Source of the DNA: an uncultured Actinomycetes bacterium
GTDB taxonomy: Bacteria > Actinomycetota > Thermoleophilia > Miltoncostaeales > Miltoncostaeaceae
Direction of reading: 5' to 3'
Assembly: GCA_937871165.1 (NCBI GenBank)
Contig: CALMXK010000092.1
Location: forward strand, 1-51,860
DNA: 51,860 bases
How positions within the stretch are numbered: the first letter of the stretch is position 1; each line of letters opens with the position of its first letter. The notes below the pieces were generated by a model. That model had not been told where the DNA came from. It saw only the letters and a program-made list of their open reading frames with translations, and did no database searches. This document shows positions 7,529 through 17,168 of the stretch, piece by piece. Position numbers and translations under genes: made by a program.

Positions 7529-9820
7529 TTGGGTTCTGCTCGCATGCTCCGCACCTGGCTCAGCGCCTTGATCGGGGCCGGAACCCTGTTCATCGGTGCG
7601 GGGGCGGCACACGCTGCAGACCCGATGATCGCCGCTGCGGGTGATATCGCGTGCGGGGTGTCTGACGGAAGCGGCTGCAAGCAGATGGCGACCAGCGCGC
7701 TGATCTTCAACAGAGGGTACGACGCAGCCCTTCCCCTCGGCGATCTGCAGTACAACTGCATGACCCCTGAGGACGTCGCACATGGCTATGACCCAAGCTG
7801 GGGCCGGTTCAAGGCCATCACCAAACCGGTGCTCGGCAACCACGAGTATCGGTCTGCGGGCAACTGCGACCCGTTGGCCACCGGATACTTCAGCTACTTC
7901 GCCGACGGCGCGAACCTGCCGGCAGCGGCCATCGATCCCACCCGCGGGTACTACTCGTACGACATCGGCGATTGGCACTTCATCGCACTGAACACCGGCG
8001 AGAACTGCCGTGTCGTGTCATGTGCCTACAACTCGGATCAGGTGAACTGGCTCAAGGCCGACCTCGCAGCCAACAACAGCACCTGCACCGTGGCGTACTT
8101 CCACTACCCGCTCTTCTCATCGAAGACGCCACTGCCCACCTACACCCTGCCGTTCTGGGACGCGCTCTACGCGGGCGGCGCGGACATCGTCTTGAACGGC
8201 CATGTCCACAACTACGAGCGGTTCGGACCGCAAACACCCGATGGGGTCGCAGATCTGGCGTATGGCATTCGCCAGTTCATCGTCGGAACCGGTGGGCTGA
8301 GTCCCGAGTCCACCGCCTCCGTGCCGACCGCAAACAGTGAGCTCCAGCTCGCGATCAACGGCATCCTGCGACTGAAGCTCGGCGCCGGGACATACCAATG
8401 GGAATTGGTCGACATCAACAATGCCGTGCGCGACAGTGGCACGGATACCTGCCACGGCAAGCCGGGAACGACCGACACGCGCCCGCCGGCGGTGTCGTTG
8501 AACACCCCGTCGAACGGCGCAACCGTCTTCGGCCAGGTGACGGTGGGAGCCAATGCGAGTGACAACGACCAGGTGTCCTCGGTGCGGTTCTTTGTCGACG
8601 GTGCCGCGATCGGCACCCCGGACACGTCGTCACCGTACTCGGTCAGACTCGACACGACGACGCTCACGAACGGCCAGCACACGCTGACTGCGACCGCCAT
8701 GGACCGGACCGGCAACCAGACGACGAGCTCGGCCCGTTCCATCACCGTCGACAACGACTTTGTGGCTCCGACGGCCCGTCTCACGGCACCGTCGGCCAAC
8801 GCCGTCGTGACCGGCCAGGTCGGCCTTGCGGCAATGGCCGTCGACAACCCCGGCGGCAAGGGTGTCCAGCGTGTGGACTTCCTCGTTGACGGCGCCACCG
8901 TTGCGACGGACACCAGCGCCCCGTACTCCGCAAGTTGGACCAGCACCCGCGTACGGGACGGCGTCCACCAGATCGCCGCGCGAGCGGTTGACCTTCGCGG
9001 CAACGTCTCGGCGCTCTCACAGACGTCGGTGCTGGTGCAGAACGTGATCGTCGCCGGGCCGGGGAGCACGTCGATCGCCTCGATCGGTGTCACGGCGACG
9101 ACCCCCACGGTGATCGCCAAGGCGATCACCGGGTCGCTGTCGGACCCGACGTACTCCCATGCCGGCACACGACTGGCCTATACGTCGCCCGACGGCATCA
9201 TCGTGGCGAACGCCAATGGCTCTGACCGGCGCCTGATCCCCGGCACGAAGGGTGCCGCGCGGCCGGGATGGGGTGTCAAGGACACGACGCTCGTGTACAT
9301 GTCGGCAGGCGCGATCTACCGCATCCCGGCAGGCGGCGGTACGCGTACCCGGCTTGCGCGTGGTGCCATCGGCAACATGGCGGTCTCGCCGAACGGCCTT
9401 CGCGTCGTCTACCAGCAGATCATGGGCAACAAGCGCACCGACCTGTTCGTGGTGTCGACCTCCGGCGGCAAGACCAAGAACATCACCCGCAGCGCAACCA
9501 AGAGCGAGTATCAGCCGACGTGGCGCGACAACGCAACCATCGCCTATGCGCGACAGACGCCGAAGTGGACGATCTTCACGGTTCCCCGCCTCGGCGGCAA
9601 GGAGCGGCGCGTGACGGCACCCAAGTTCAACTGCCGCCAGCCGGCCTCGTCCCCCGACGGCAAGCGCCTGGCCTGTTCATCCCAGGTCAAGGGCTCTCGA
9701 ACGATCATTCGCACGTTCACGTGGACCGGCGCCGGCCACACCATGCTGCGCATCCCGACGAGCAAGCCGCAATGGCCGACATGGGCGAGTTCGTCCGTGG
9801 TCGCTTACGTCACCAACTGA
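7529..9820 (+). CDS. Secreted purple-acid-phosphatase-like metallophosphoesterase, third tandem paralog
   Basis: 763 residues from TTG 7529, chosen for the GGAAGG Shine-Dalgarno; ATG 7544 is possible. Signal peptide about 1-29 (LIGAGTLFIGAGAAHA). Catalytic motifs are complete: GD (38-39), GDLQY (71-75), GNHEY (103-107), FHYPLFSS (His192) and GHVHNYERF (224-232), so a working secreted phosphatase is expected. Two Ig-like domains (VRFFVDGAAIGTPDTSSPYS and VDFLVDGATVATDTSAPYSA) precede the beta-propeller with PD40-like repeats (MAVSPNGLRVVYQQ, ASSPDGKRLACSS). It is shorter in the catalytic domain than the first paralog because two insertions are absent. Substrate cannot be deduced. It ends at a long palindromic repeat. 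Confidence 0.88.
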   Translation: MGSARMLRTWLSALIGAGTLFIGAGAAHAADPMIAAAGDIACGVSDGSGCKQMATSALIFNRGYDAALPLGDLQYNCMTPEDVAHGYDPSWGRFKAITKPVLGNHEYRSAGNCDPLATGYFSYFADGANLPAAAIDPTRGYYSYDIGDWHFIALNTGENCRVVSCAYNSDQVNWLKADLAANNSTCTVAYFHYPLFSSKTPLPTYTLPFWDALYAGGADIVLNGHVHNYERFGPQTPDGVADLAYGIRQFIVGTGGLSPESTASVPTANSELQLAINGILRLKLGAGTYQWELVDINNAVRDSGTDTCHGKPGTTDTRPPAVSLNTPSNGATVFGQVTVGANASDNDQVSSVRFFVDGAAIGTPDTSSPYSVRLDTTTLTNGQHTLTATAMDRTGNQTTSSARSITVDNDFVAPTARLTAPSANAVVTGQVGLAAMAVDNPGGKGVQRVDFLVDGATVATDTSAPYSASWTSTRVRDGVHQIAARAVDLRGNVSALSQTSVLVQNVIVAGPGSTSIASIGVTATTPTVIAKAITGSLSDPTYSHAGTRLAYTSPDGIIVANANGSDRRLIPGTKGAARPGWGVKDTTLVYMSAGAIYRIPAGGGTRTRLARGAIGNMAVSPNGLRVVYQQIMGNKRTDLFVVSTSGGKTKNITRSATKSEYQPTWRDNATIAYARQTPKWTIFTVPRLGGKERRVTAPKFNCRQPASSPDGKRLACSSQVKGSRTIIRTFTWTGAGHTMLRIPTSKPQWPTWASSSVVAYVTN

Positions 9821-9827
9821 AAATCAC

Positions 9828-9866
9828 AGTTAACCGTTCTGGTGTCAGACACCAGAACGGTTAACT
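9828..9866. repeat. 39-bp palindromic repeat, copy 1
   Basis: Perfect inverted repeat: 19-nt arms 9828-9846 and 9848-9866 around a single A. Core AACCGTTCTGGTGTC. It sits between two convergent genes (stops at 9820 and 9889), where the hairpin could end transcription from both sides, although T-runs are lacking. Near-identical copies lie at 42469 and 42549, which suggests a dispersed REP-like element more than a dedicated terminator. Confidence 0.9.
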
Positions 9867-9888
9867 ACCACGGCAGACCAGTGGCCGC

Positions 9889-11157
9889 TCAGTGGCAGGT
9901 GCCGGTGCCGGTGTCGGTAAACGCGGCTCCACCGGCGCGGACGAACTCCCAGTCATAGGCGCCCCGGCGCAGCACGAGCTTCAGCGCACCGTAGGTCGTG
10001 TCCGTGCTGGCAGCGGTATTGCCCACGGGGCCGGTGAAGGGATAGAAACCGATCCCACCGCTTCCCACGACAAACGACCGGATACCCCGCGCGCGATCGA
10101 CCTGATCACTCGGGTTTTGCGGCTCGAACCGCTGGTAGTTGTGCTGGTGGCCGTTCAGAACGACCTCCACACCGGCCCCGTACAGCAGGTCGACCCACGG
10201 CTTGACCTCCCGCGTACGACCGTGTTCGTCGGTCGTCCGCGTCCAGTACGGCTCATGCCAAAACGCCAGCGTGCAGGCCGTGCGATGCGATGCAAGGTCG
10301 GCGCGCAGCCACGCCAACACGCCCGCCGGATCACAGTCGTAGCGATAGATGGCGGACGGCAGCTGGATGATGTGCCAGGAGCCCAGGTTGAAGGAGTACG
10401 GCGCCATCGCCGACCGCTCCCAGTAACGGTCGTAGTCTGAGGGCGTGCAGCTTTTGACGTCATGTGTCGGGCCGGACGTCGGCATCATCTTCTTCCACAG
10501 GCCGCCCGGCTTCGGTCCCCACAGCTTGTCGGCGCCACCGTTGATGGCCGAACGCGACCCGTACTTGTACTGGTAGTCGCCGAGCATCAGGATGCGCGCC
10601 GGCCGCTCGGCGGCCACCACGTCGCGGACCGCCATGGCGTCCCGATCGGTGGCACTGCTGGTCAAGTCGCCGACCGCCATCACGACGACCGAACCCGGCG
10701 ATGCATCCTTGGACGGACTCGGCGCGGGCCGGCCGGACGCAGGGGCCAATGACAGAGTCGCCGCCGCAGTCTCGTCGCCGATGATCGCCTGCACTCGCAC
10801 GTCGCCGCGCCCGTCCTTCGGGGCGTCCACCGACAGTGAGAACCGCCCGCCCTTGGTGGTGCGCACATCCGACACGCGGCGGCCGTTGACCGTCACCGCT
10901 CCTGAACGGAAGGGTCGGAATCCGGTTCCTCTAATCTCGAAGGTCTCACCAGGCGAAATCGTGGCGTCCGGAACGCTCAGGCGAGGACCGCTCGGCGTGG
11001 TGACGGTGGACCCGGTCGTCGTCGCCTGCCGAGTGGTCGTCGGCGGATCTGGAACGTCCATGGAGTCGCCCAGACGACTTCCCAAGACGATGCCCGCGGG
11101 CAGCACGACTGCGGCGGTTCCTGCGATCAGCAGCCACCGACGGCGATTCACGTTCAC
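9889..11157 (-). CDS. Membrane-anchored or Tat-exported metallophosphoesterase
   Basis: 422 residues from GTG 11157, preceded by GGAGGATGGA. N-terminus MNVNRRRWLLIAGTAAVV looks like a Tat-type (RRxWL) signal or uncleaved anchor. A Thr-rich linker, an IPT/Ig-like segment (ISPGETFEIRGTGFRPFRSG) and a Pro/Ser linker lead to the catalytic domain (about 155-422): AVGDLTSS (GD 163-164), GDYQY (193-197), GPTHD in place of GNHE, FWHEPYW and NGHQHNYQRF. Most metal ligands are kept but the Asn of block three appears to be Thr, so activity is probable, not certain. It is more distant from the tandem trio and lacks their propeller. It converges on the third paralog, with the palindromic repeat between. 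Confidence 0.8.
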   Translation of the reverse strand: MNVNRRRWLLIAGTAAVVLPAGIVLGSRLGDSMDVPDPPTTTRQATTTGSTVTTPSGPRLSVPDATISPGETFEIRGTGFRPFRSGAVTVNGRRVSDVRTTKGGRFSLSVDAPKDGRGDVRVQAIIGDETAAATLSLAPASGRPAPSPSKDASPGSVVVMAVGDLTSSATDRDAMAVRDVVAAERPARILMLGDYQYKYGSRSAINGGADKLWGPKPGGLWKKMMPTSGPTHDVKSCTPSDYDRYWERSAMAPYSFNLGSWHIIQLPSAIYRYDCDPAGVLAWLRADLASHRTACTLAFWHEPYWTRTTDEHGRTREVKPWVDLLYGAGVEVVLNGHQHNYQRFEPQNPSDQVDRARGIRSFVVGSGGIGFYPFTGPVGNTAASTDTTYGALKLVLRRGAYDWEFVRAGGAAFTDTGTGTCH

Positions 11158-11344
11158 AGCGATGTTCCATCCTCCGTTGCGTCCGTGCCAACCCGTCAGC
11201 CCTGCGGGAATGCACCCAAGTGATCCAATCGCGCGCAGTTTAACGACCGGGCGCCAGCGCTCCAATGCGACGTGTCCGCCACCGTGCGCCTTGCCGACGC
11301 GCGGCCGGTCTGCGACGGTAGGTCATCCCCGTCGAAGGACCAGA

Positions 11345-12361
11345 ATGCGCCGCTCGCTGATCGCCACGTTCGTACTGGTGACGATGACCACACCGGTCCT
11401 CGCCGCCACCCCGGGAGTCCAGCCGGTTCCTGTCGCCCCTGCCGGACGCCTTGTCGACACGAGCCATCCCAACCGGTACGTCGGCACCGGAACGCCCGCC
11501 AGCTGCACGTCCGCCGCAGTCGTCGCAGCCGTTCGGGCGGGGGGCGTCATCCGTTTCCGGTGCGGGTCCGCCCCGGTCACGATCGTCATGCGCCAAACGG
11601 CCAAGGTGTTGAACACGCGCACCCGGGTCGTCCTCGACGGGCAGGGCAAGGTCACGTTGAGCGGCGGCGGCGTTCGACGAATCCTCTACATGAACACCTG
11701 CGACAAGACGCTGGTGTGGACGACGTCGCACTGTCAGAACCAGGCCACCCCGCAGCTCGTGGTGCAGAACCTGACCTTCACACGCGGCAATTCGACGGGC
11801 CAACACCAGGAGGGCGGTGGCGGCGGCGCGATCTTCGTCCGCGGAGGGCGCGTCAAGGTTGTCGCCAGTCGATTCATCAACAACCGGTGCGATGCGACGG
11901 GACCCGACCTCGGCGGCGCGGCGCTGCGCGTGCTGTCGCAGTACCGCAACCTTCCGGTCTACGTGACCCGCAGCACGTTCACGGGAGGCGTGTGCTCCAA
12001 CGGCGGCGCGCTGTCGAGCATCGGCGTCTCGTGGATCGTGTCCAACAGCCGGTTCACCAACAATCGCGCCATCGGCCGGGGCGCCAACCCGGCGTCGCCG
12101 GGAACGCCCGGCGGCGGGAGCGGCGGTGCGATCTACCTGGATGGCAACCGCTTCGGCCTGCGAGTGGCGGGCACGCTCATCGAGGACAATCGCGCGAACG
12201 AGGGCGGCGGTGCGATCTTTTTCGTCAGCAACGACCGCACCGGCACCTTGGCGATCGATCGTTCAACGCTTCGGCGAAACGTGAGCGGCCGCTTTCAGAA
12301 CGCGCCGGGGATCTACTTTCTCGGGGACCGGTTCGTGCGATCCCTGGCGATCATTCGGTAG
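11345..12361 (+). CDS. Secreted beta-helix protein with Gly-rich turns
   Basis: 338 residues from ATG 11345, with AAGGA 6 nt upstream. Signal peptide 1-20 (MRRSLIATFVLVTMTTPVLA, cleaved at LA-A). Repeated GGAI/GGAL turns and NN-R motifs (EGGGGGAIFVRGGRVKVVAS, NGGALSSIGVSWIVSNSRF, GGSGGAIYLDGNRFGL, NEGGGAIFF) mark a parallel beta-helix of the polymorphic-outer-membrane/pectate-lyase-like class. Four Cys residues may form disulfides outside the cell. No catalytic site was recognised. It is divergent from the phosphatase at 11157, with a shared 187-bp control region, and its last 11 bp overlap the c-di-GMP gene that converges on it. Confidence 0.75.
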   Translation: MRRSLIATFVLVTMTTPVLAATPGVQPVPVAPAGRLVDTSHPNRYVGTGTPASCTSAAVVAAVRAGGVIRFRCGSAPVTIVMRQTAKVLNTRTRVVLDGQGKVTLSGGGVRRILYMNTCDKTLVWTTSHCQNQATPQLVVQNLTFTRGNSTGQHQEGGGGGAIFVRGGRVKVVASRFINNRCDATGPDLGGAALRVLSQYRNLPVYVTRSTFTGGVCSNGGALSSIGVSWIVSNSRFTNNRAIGRGANPASPGTPGGGSGGAIYLDGNRFGLRVAGTLIEDNRANEGGGAIFFVSNDRTGTLAIDRSTLRRNVSGRFQNAPGIYFLGDRFVRSLAIIR

Positions 12362-14402
12362 CCGACCAGTCCCAGGCGAAGTCCGGGAGCGGGCTGGCCG
12401 GGGTGGTGGCCACCGTCGGCGCGGTGAGCTTGACCATCCACTCGACGATGGATTCGCCGGGCATGGGCCGTGCGCAGAAGTAGCCCTGTGCGACGTCGCA
12501 GCCGATCGCAAGCAGCGCCTCGTATTCCACCTGCGTCTCGACGCCTTCCGCCACAACCTGCAGGCCAAGTTCATGGGCCAGATCGAGCGTGGAACGGACG
12601 ATCGAGGTGCTGGCCGGATCCTCCAGCATGCCGGCCACGTAGGACCGGTCGATCTTGATGCACTGCACCGGGAGTGCCCGAAGATGGGCAATCGACGAGT
12701 AGCCCGTGCCGTAGTCGTCGATCGAGATCCGCACGCCGTGTGCGTGAAGGGCGGCGAGGGCCTCGGCGGCGCCTTCCAGATCGGCGGTCAGGGCGCTCTC
12801 GGTGATCTCCACCTCGATTGCGCTCGCTGGAACGTCGTAGGCCTCGATGGCCGCGACCAGGGCCGAACTGATCGCCGGGTCGAGCAGGCTTGTCTGGGAG
12901 ATGTTGATCGCAACGGTGAGGAAGTGCCCTTGATCGGCCCACTCCCGGCACTGCCGGACGGCCTCGTCGATCACCCACAGCGTGACCTTGCCGATCAGAC
13001 CGGCGCGTTCGGCGAATGGGATGAAGGCGGCCGGCATCAGAAGTCCGCGCTCCGGGTGTCGCCAGCGGACAAGCGCCTCCACGCTGCTCACCGACCGCGA
13101 GTCCATGTTGACCTTGGGCTGGTAGTGCAGTCGCAGCTCGCCGGCCTCGAGTGCACGTCGGAGGTCCGCCACCACGGCCAGGACGTCCGCCCCCATCGGA
13201 TCGAGGTCGTCCGAATACACCGTGATCCGCCGTTTGCCGCGTTTGGCGGCGTACATCGCGATGTCCGCGCGCTGGAGCAGCTCGTCGCGCGTGTCGCCGT
13301 GCAAGCCGGCGATCGCGATGCCGACGCTCGCATCGATCGAGACGCTGATGTCGCGCACTTCGAACGGACGGTCGAAGGCGACGAGCAAGCGTCGGGCCGC
13401 GGCGCGCGCGCGTTGGACCGGGATGGCGCCCGGCAACACGACGGCAAACTCGTCGCCACCCAGGCGCGCGATGGTGCTCCCGGTGGGAGCAAATTCAGCC
13501 AGCCGCTCAGCCACGTCCACGAGCAGGTCGTCACCGGCCGAGTGCCCGAGGCTGTCGTTCACGTCCTTGAACCCGTCCAAGTCGAGCAACATGAGGACGC
13601 CCCCGCTCGAGTCGTCGTCGTCACCGAACAGCTGCTCGGTGGCGGTCGCGAGGTGGACGCGGTTGGGCAGACCGGTCAGGGAGTCGTGCGACGCCATGAA
13701 CTCGTGGCGATCGGCGTCACGGCGAAGGCGGCGCGCAGCCACCCACAATACGGCGAGCAACAACGTGAACAGCACCGTCAGGCCAAGGAACAGGATCCCG
13801 TACGTCCAGCGCCGCTGGGATTCGATGCGGCTCGTGACGATCTCCGACGGAAGACAGATCTCGACCACGGCGGACGGCGCCTTTGCTCCCCGTGGCGTAA
13901 AGGGCACATCCGTCTGTACGAGCGTCGACGACCGGTCGTGCGCCTGTTTGCCCACGGCTGCCGGATCGGCGATGAATTCACCATGTGGGACCCCGCTGAG
14001 CGCGGTACTGAACCCTGTCGTCGGCGCCTTCGTCGTCCCGATCTGCGACGTGTCGGTGGAGTACACCACGACGCCGTCGGCCCGAATGACGCTCGCCGCG
14101 ACGATGGAGGCCCGTCCCTGTGCACGTGCCAGGCGCATGTTCAGTTCCACGATCGACGCCTTCGACAGGCCGTCTCTGACGTCGTCGCCGGCCAACACGT
14201 CGCCCATGGTGGCGTCGGACAGAACGGCGGCAACCTGTGCCGCCTGCTGCAGCTCGCCCCGTCGGATGGTTTTCGTCAGGAGCATCGCGAAGACGATTCC
14301 GACAACGATGAGGACGACGAGAGTGAGCAGCGCGAATCGTCCCAGGAGTCCTCCACGGGAATTCCGCTGTGACGCGCGCGACATTGTCGGAGCCATACTC
14401 AT
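12351..14402 (-). CDS. Membrane-bound dual GGDEF-EAL c-di-GMP enzyme
   Basis: 683 residues. TM1 about 22-44, extracytoplasmic sensor about 45-198 (CACHE-like by position only), TM2 about 201-223, GGDEF domain about 235-395, EAL domain about 412-665. GGDEF is intact (RLGGDEFA, 313-320), so c-di-GMP synthesis is possible. The residues where an inhibitory RxxD site would sit read APTG, so product inhibition is probably absent. EAL residues are also intact: EALVRW (442-447), INISQTSLLD, VEITES, IDDYGTGYSS, IKIDRSYV, AEGVET, QGYFCARP, so c-di-GMP hydrolysis is expected. Which activity dominates cannot be told. It is divergent from the pyruvate dehydrogenase operon. Confidence 0.93.
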   Translation of the reverse strand: MSMAPTMSRASQRNSRGGLLGRFALLTLVVLIVVGIVFAMLLTKTIRRGELQQAAQVAAVLSDATMGDVLAGDDVRDGLSKASIVELNMRLARAQGRASIVAASVIRADGVVVYSTDTSQIGTTKAPTTGFSTALSGVPHGEFIADPAAVGKQAHDRSSTLVQTDVPFTPRGAKAPSAVVEICLPSEIVTSRIESQRRWTYGILFLGLTVLFTLLLAVLWVAARRLRRDADRHEFMASHDSLTGLPNRVHLATATEQLFGDDDDSSGGVLMLLDLDGFKDVNDSLGHSAGDDLLVDVAERLAEFAPTGSTIARLGGDEFAVVLPGAIPVQRARAAARRLLVAFDRPFEVRDISVSIDASVGIAIAGLHGDTRDELLQRADIAMYAAKRGKRRITVYSDDLDPMGADVLAVVADLRRALEAGELRLHYQPKVNMDSRSVSSVEALVRWRHPERGLLMPAAFIPFAERAGLIGKVTLWVIDEAVRQCREWADQGHFLTVAINISQTSLLDPAISSALVAAIEAYDVPASAIEVEITESALTADLEGAAEALAALHAHGVRISIDDYGTGYSSIAHLRALPVQCIKIDRSYVAGMLEDPASTSIVRSTLDLAHELGLQVVAEGVETQVEYEALLAIGCDVAQGYFCARPMPGESIVEWMVKLTAPTVATTPASPLPDFAWDWSATE

Positions 14403-14460
14403 CAGGTATCGACTCGATCATGAGGCGCCTTGAGCCTCCTGCCGGATCAACACCATGAAT

Positions 14461-14491
14461 TTGGACGTTGATCGTCCGGACCACTTAGGAT
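14461..14491 (+). promoter_or_regulatory. Promoter of the pyruvate dehydrogenase operon
   Basis: -35-like TTGGAC (14461-14466), 19-bp spacer, -10 TAGGAT (14486-14491). The -10 ends 7 nt before ATG 14499, which predicts a leaderless mRNA starting at or next to that codon. Confidence 0.5.
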
Positions 14492-14498
14492 GGGTGTC

Positions 14499-17168
14499 AT
14501 GGATGAATCCAGTTCTGTCCATGGCAACGACCCCGATCCGGACGAGTTGCGTGACTGGTTGGCGGCGATCGAGGACGTCACCGACCGTGACGGCAACGAA
14601 CGTGCCGCTCAACTGCTCGGCGCGGTCATCACGGAGGCGCGCCTTGAAGGCGTCCCCGTGCCGGTGTCGGACGCGACACCGTACGTCAACACGATTCCGG
14701 TCGACGAGCAGGAGCCGATCCCGGGCGACCCCGAGGTCGAGCGGCGACTGCGCTCGGCGATGCGCTGGAACGCGGCCGCAATGGTGTTGCAGGCCAACAA
14801 GGAGTCGTCGGAGCTCGGCGGACACATCGCGTCGTACCAGTCGGCGGCAACGCTGTACGAGGTCGGTTTCAACCACTTCTGGCATGCCCCGCACGATGGC
14901 CATGGCGGTGATCTCGTCTACGTGCAGGGGCACTCGGCGCCCGGCATCTATGCGCGCGCCTACCTGGAAGGCCGCTTGGATGACGAACACCTGCTGAACT
15001 ACCGTGAGGAGGTCGGCGGCCACGGCCTGTCGAGCTACCCGCACCCGTGGCTCATGCCGGACTTCTGGCAGTTTCCCACCGTCTCGATGGGACTCGGCCC
15101 GATCAGCGCCATCTACCAGGCCAAGTTCCTCAAGTACCTCAACGGTCGCGGTCTGGCCGACACGGCCGGGCGCAAGGTCTGGGCGTTCATGGGCGACGGC
15201 GAGATGGACGAGCCGGAGTCGCTCGGCGCCATCGACGTCGCCGGACGCGAGAAGCTCGACAACCTGATCTTCGTCATCAACTGCAACCTGCAGCGGCTCG
15301 ACGGACCGGTTCGCGGCAACGGCAAGATCATCCAGGAGTTCGAATCGGTCTTCCGTGGCGCCGGATGGAACGTCATCAAGGTCGTGTGGGGCGAACGATG
15401 GGACGCGTTGCTCGCCGACGATCACGACGGCCTGCTGCGACGCCGAATGTCCGAAGCCGTCGACGGCGAGTATCAGACCTACAAGTCCAAAGACGCCGAC
15501 TTCGTCCGCGAGCATTTCTTCGGCAAGTACCCGGAGCTTCGGGCCCGTGTGGCGCACATGAGCGACCAGGACATCTGGGCACTCAATCGCGGCGGGCACA
15601 GTCCCGGCAAGGTGTACGCCGCCTACGCCGCGGCGGTCGCCCACACCGGCCAGCCCACAGTGATCCTCGCGAAGACCATCAAGGGCTACGGGATGGGCAA
15701 GGCGGGCGAGTCGCAGAACATCACCCACCAGCAAAAGAAGATGAGCGAGGAGCAACTGCTCATCTTCCGTGACCGGTTCAACGTGCCGATCTCGGACGAG
15801 GACGCGCGCAAGGCCGCGTTCTACCGCCCGCCCGACGACAGTCCCGAGATGCAGTACATGCGCGACCATCGCGCGGCACTCGGCGGCAGCCTTCCCCACC
15901 GCAACCCCACGGCGGCGCCGATCGAGGTCCCACCCCTCGACACGTTCACGCCGCTGCTCGAAGAGACCGGTGATCGGGAGATCTCGACGACGATGGCGTT
16001 CGTTCGCGCACTCGGGATCTTGCTGCGTGACCCGACGCTCGGCCCGCGAATCGTCCCGATCGTCGCCGACGAGGCACGCACGTTCGGCATGGAGGGACTC
16101 TTCCGCCAGCTCGGGATCTTCTCCCAGGTCGGTCAGCTGTACATGCCCGAAGATGCCGACCAGCTGATGTTCTACCGCGAATCAGAGTCCGGTCAGGTGC
16201 TGCAAGAGGGCATCACCGAAGCCGGCGCGTTCGCGTCATGGCTTGCGGCGGCAACGTCCTACGCCAGCAACGGCGTGGCAATGATGCCCTTCTTCCCCTT
16301 CTACTCGATGTTCGGCTTCCAGCGCATCGGCGACCTGATCTGGTCGGCCGGCGACATGCGGGCGCGTGGATTCCTGATCGGGGGAACCTCGGGCCGCACG
16401 ACGCTGAACGGTGAGGGGTTGCAGCACGAAGACGGCCACAGCCACGTCATGGCCGCGACGATCCCGAACTGCCGATCGTACGATCCAACGTTCGCGTACG
16501 AGGTGGCGGTCATCATCCAGGACGGCCTGCGGCGCATGCTGACGGCCCAAGAGGACGTCTTCTACTACATGACCGTCCTCAACGAGAACTACCCGCAGCC
16601 CGCCATGCCGGCGGGCAGTGCCGAGGGCATCATCCGCGGGATGCACCAGATCCGCGAAGGAAGTGGCGACGGCCCGCGGGTGCAGCTGCTCGGCTCGGGC
16701 GCGATCCTGCGCGAGGTGCTCGCCGCCGCGGAGTTGCTGGAGCAGCACAACAGCGTGAGCGCGGATGTGTGGAGCGTGACCAGCTTCACCGAACTGCGCC
16801 GCGACGGGATGGCCGTGGAGCGCTGGAACCGATTGCATCCGGGTGATGCGCCGCACGTCCCATTCGTGACGCAGATGCTGGCGGGGCGTGATGGACCGAC
16901 CATCGCAGCCACGGACTACATCCGGACGTTCGCCGACGGGATTCGGGAGTTCATCCCGGGCCGCTACACCGTGCTCGGTACCGACGGGTTTGGACGCAGC
17001 GACTACCGGGTGCGCCTGCGACGGTTCTTCGAGGTTGATCGCCATCACGTGGCGGTTGCCGCCCTCGCGGCGCTCGCCCGTGACGGGATCGTCGGTCCCG
17101 CAACAGTGGCCAAGGCCATCACCCGGTACGAAATCGACACGGAAGGGCTCCCGCCATGGCTTCGCTGA
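14499..17168 (+). CDS. aceE: Pyruvate dehydrogenase E1 component, homodimeric type
   Basis: 889 residues, full length for the family. Decarboxylates pyruvate with thiamine diphosphate and acetylates the lipoyl group of E2 in the cytosolic PDH complex. The TPP-Mg signature GDGEMDEPES (232-241) with the following FVINCNLQRLDGP is seen, as is the FNHFWHAPHDGHGGDLVYVQ block typical of AceE and unlike the alpha/beta heterodimeric type. ATG 14499 fits the -10 spacing of a leaderless transcript; ATG 14490 lies inside the -10 and is less likely. Its end overlaps the E2 gene by 13 bp, so E1, E2 and E3 form one coupled operon. Confidence 0.97.
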   Translation: MDESSSVHGNDPDPDELRDWLAAIEDVTDRDGNERAAQLLGAVITEARLEGVPVPVSDATPYVNTIPVDEQEPIPGDPEVERRLRSAMRWNAAAMVLQANKESSELGGHIASYQSAATLYEVGFNHFWHAPHDGHGGDLVYVQGHSAPGIYARAYLEGRLDDEHLLNYREEVGGHGLSSYPHPWLMPDFWQFPTVSMGLGPISAIYQAKFLKYLNGRGLADTAGRKVWAFMGDGEMDEPESLGAIDVAGREKLDNLIFVINCNLQRLDGPVRGNGKIIQEFESVFRGAGWNVIKVVWGERWDALLADDHDGLLRRRMSEAVDGEYQTYKSKDADFVREHFFGKYPELRARVAHMSDQDIWALNRGGHSPGKVYAAYAAAVAHTGQPTVILAKTIKGYGMGKAGESQNITHQQKKMSEEQLLIFRDRFNVPISDEDARKAAFYRPPDDSPEMQYMRDHRAALGGSLPHRNPTAAPIEVPPLDTFTPLLEETGDREISTTMAFVRALGILLRDPTLGPRIVPIVADEARTFGMEGLFRQLGIFSQVGQLYMPEDADQLMFYRESESGQVLQEGITEAGAFASWLAAATSYASNGVAMMPFFPFYSMFGFQRIGDLIWSAGDMRARGFLIGGTSGRTTLNGEGLQHEDGHSHVMAATIPNCRSYDPTFAYEVAVIIQDGLRRMLTAQEDVFYYMTVLNENYPQPAMPAGSAEGIIRGMHQIREGSGDGPRVQLLGSGAILREVLAAAELLEQHNSVSADVWSVTSFTELRRDGMAVERWNRLHPGDAPHVPFVTQMLAGRDGPTIAATDYIRTFADGIREFIPGRYTVLGTDGFGRSDYRVRLRRFFEVDRHHVAVAALAALARDGIVGPATVAKAITRYEIDTEGLPPWLR

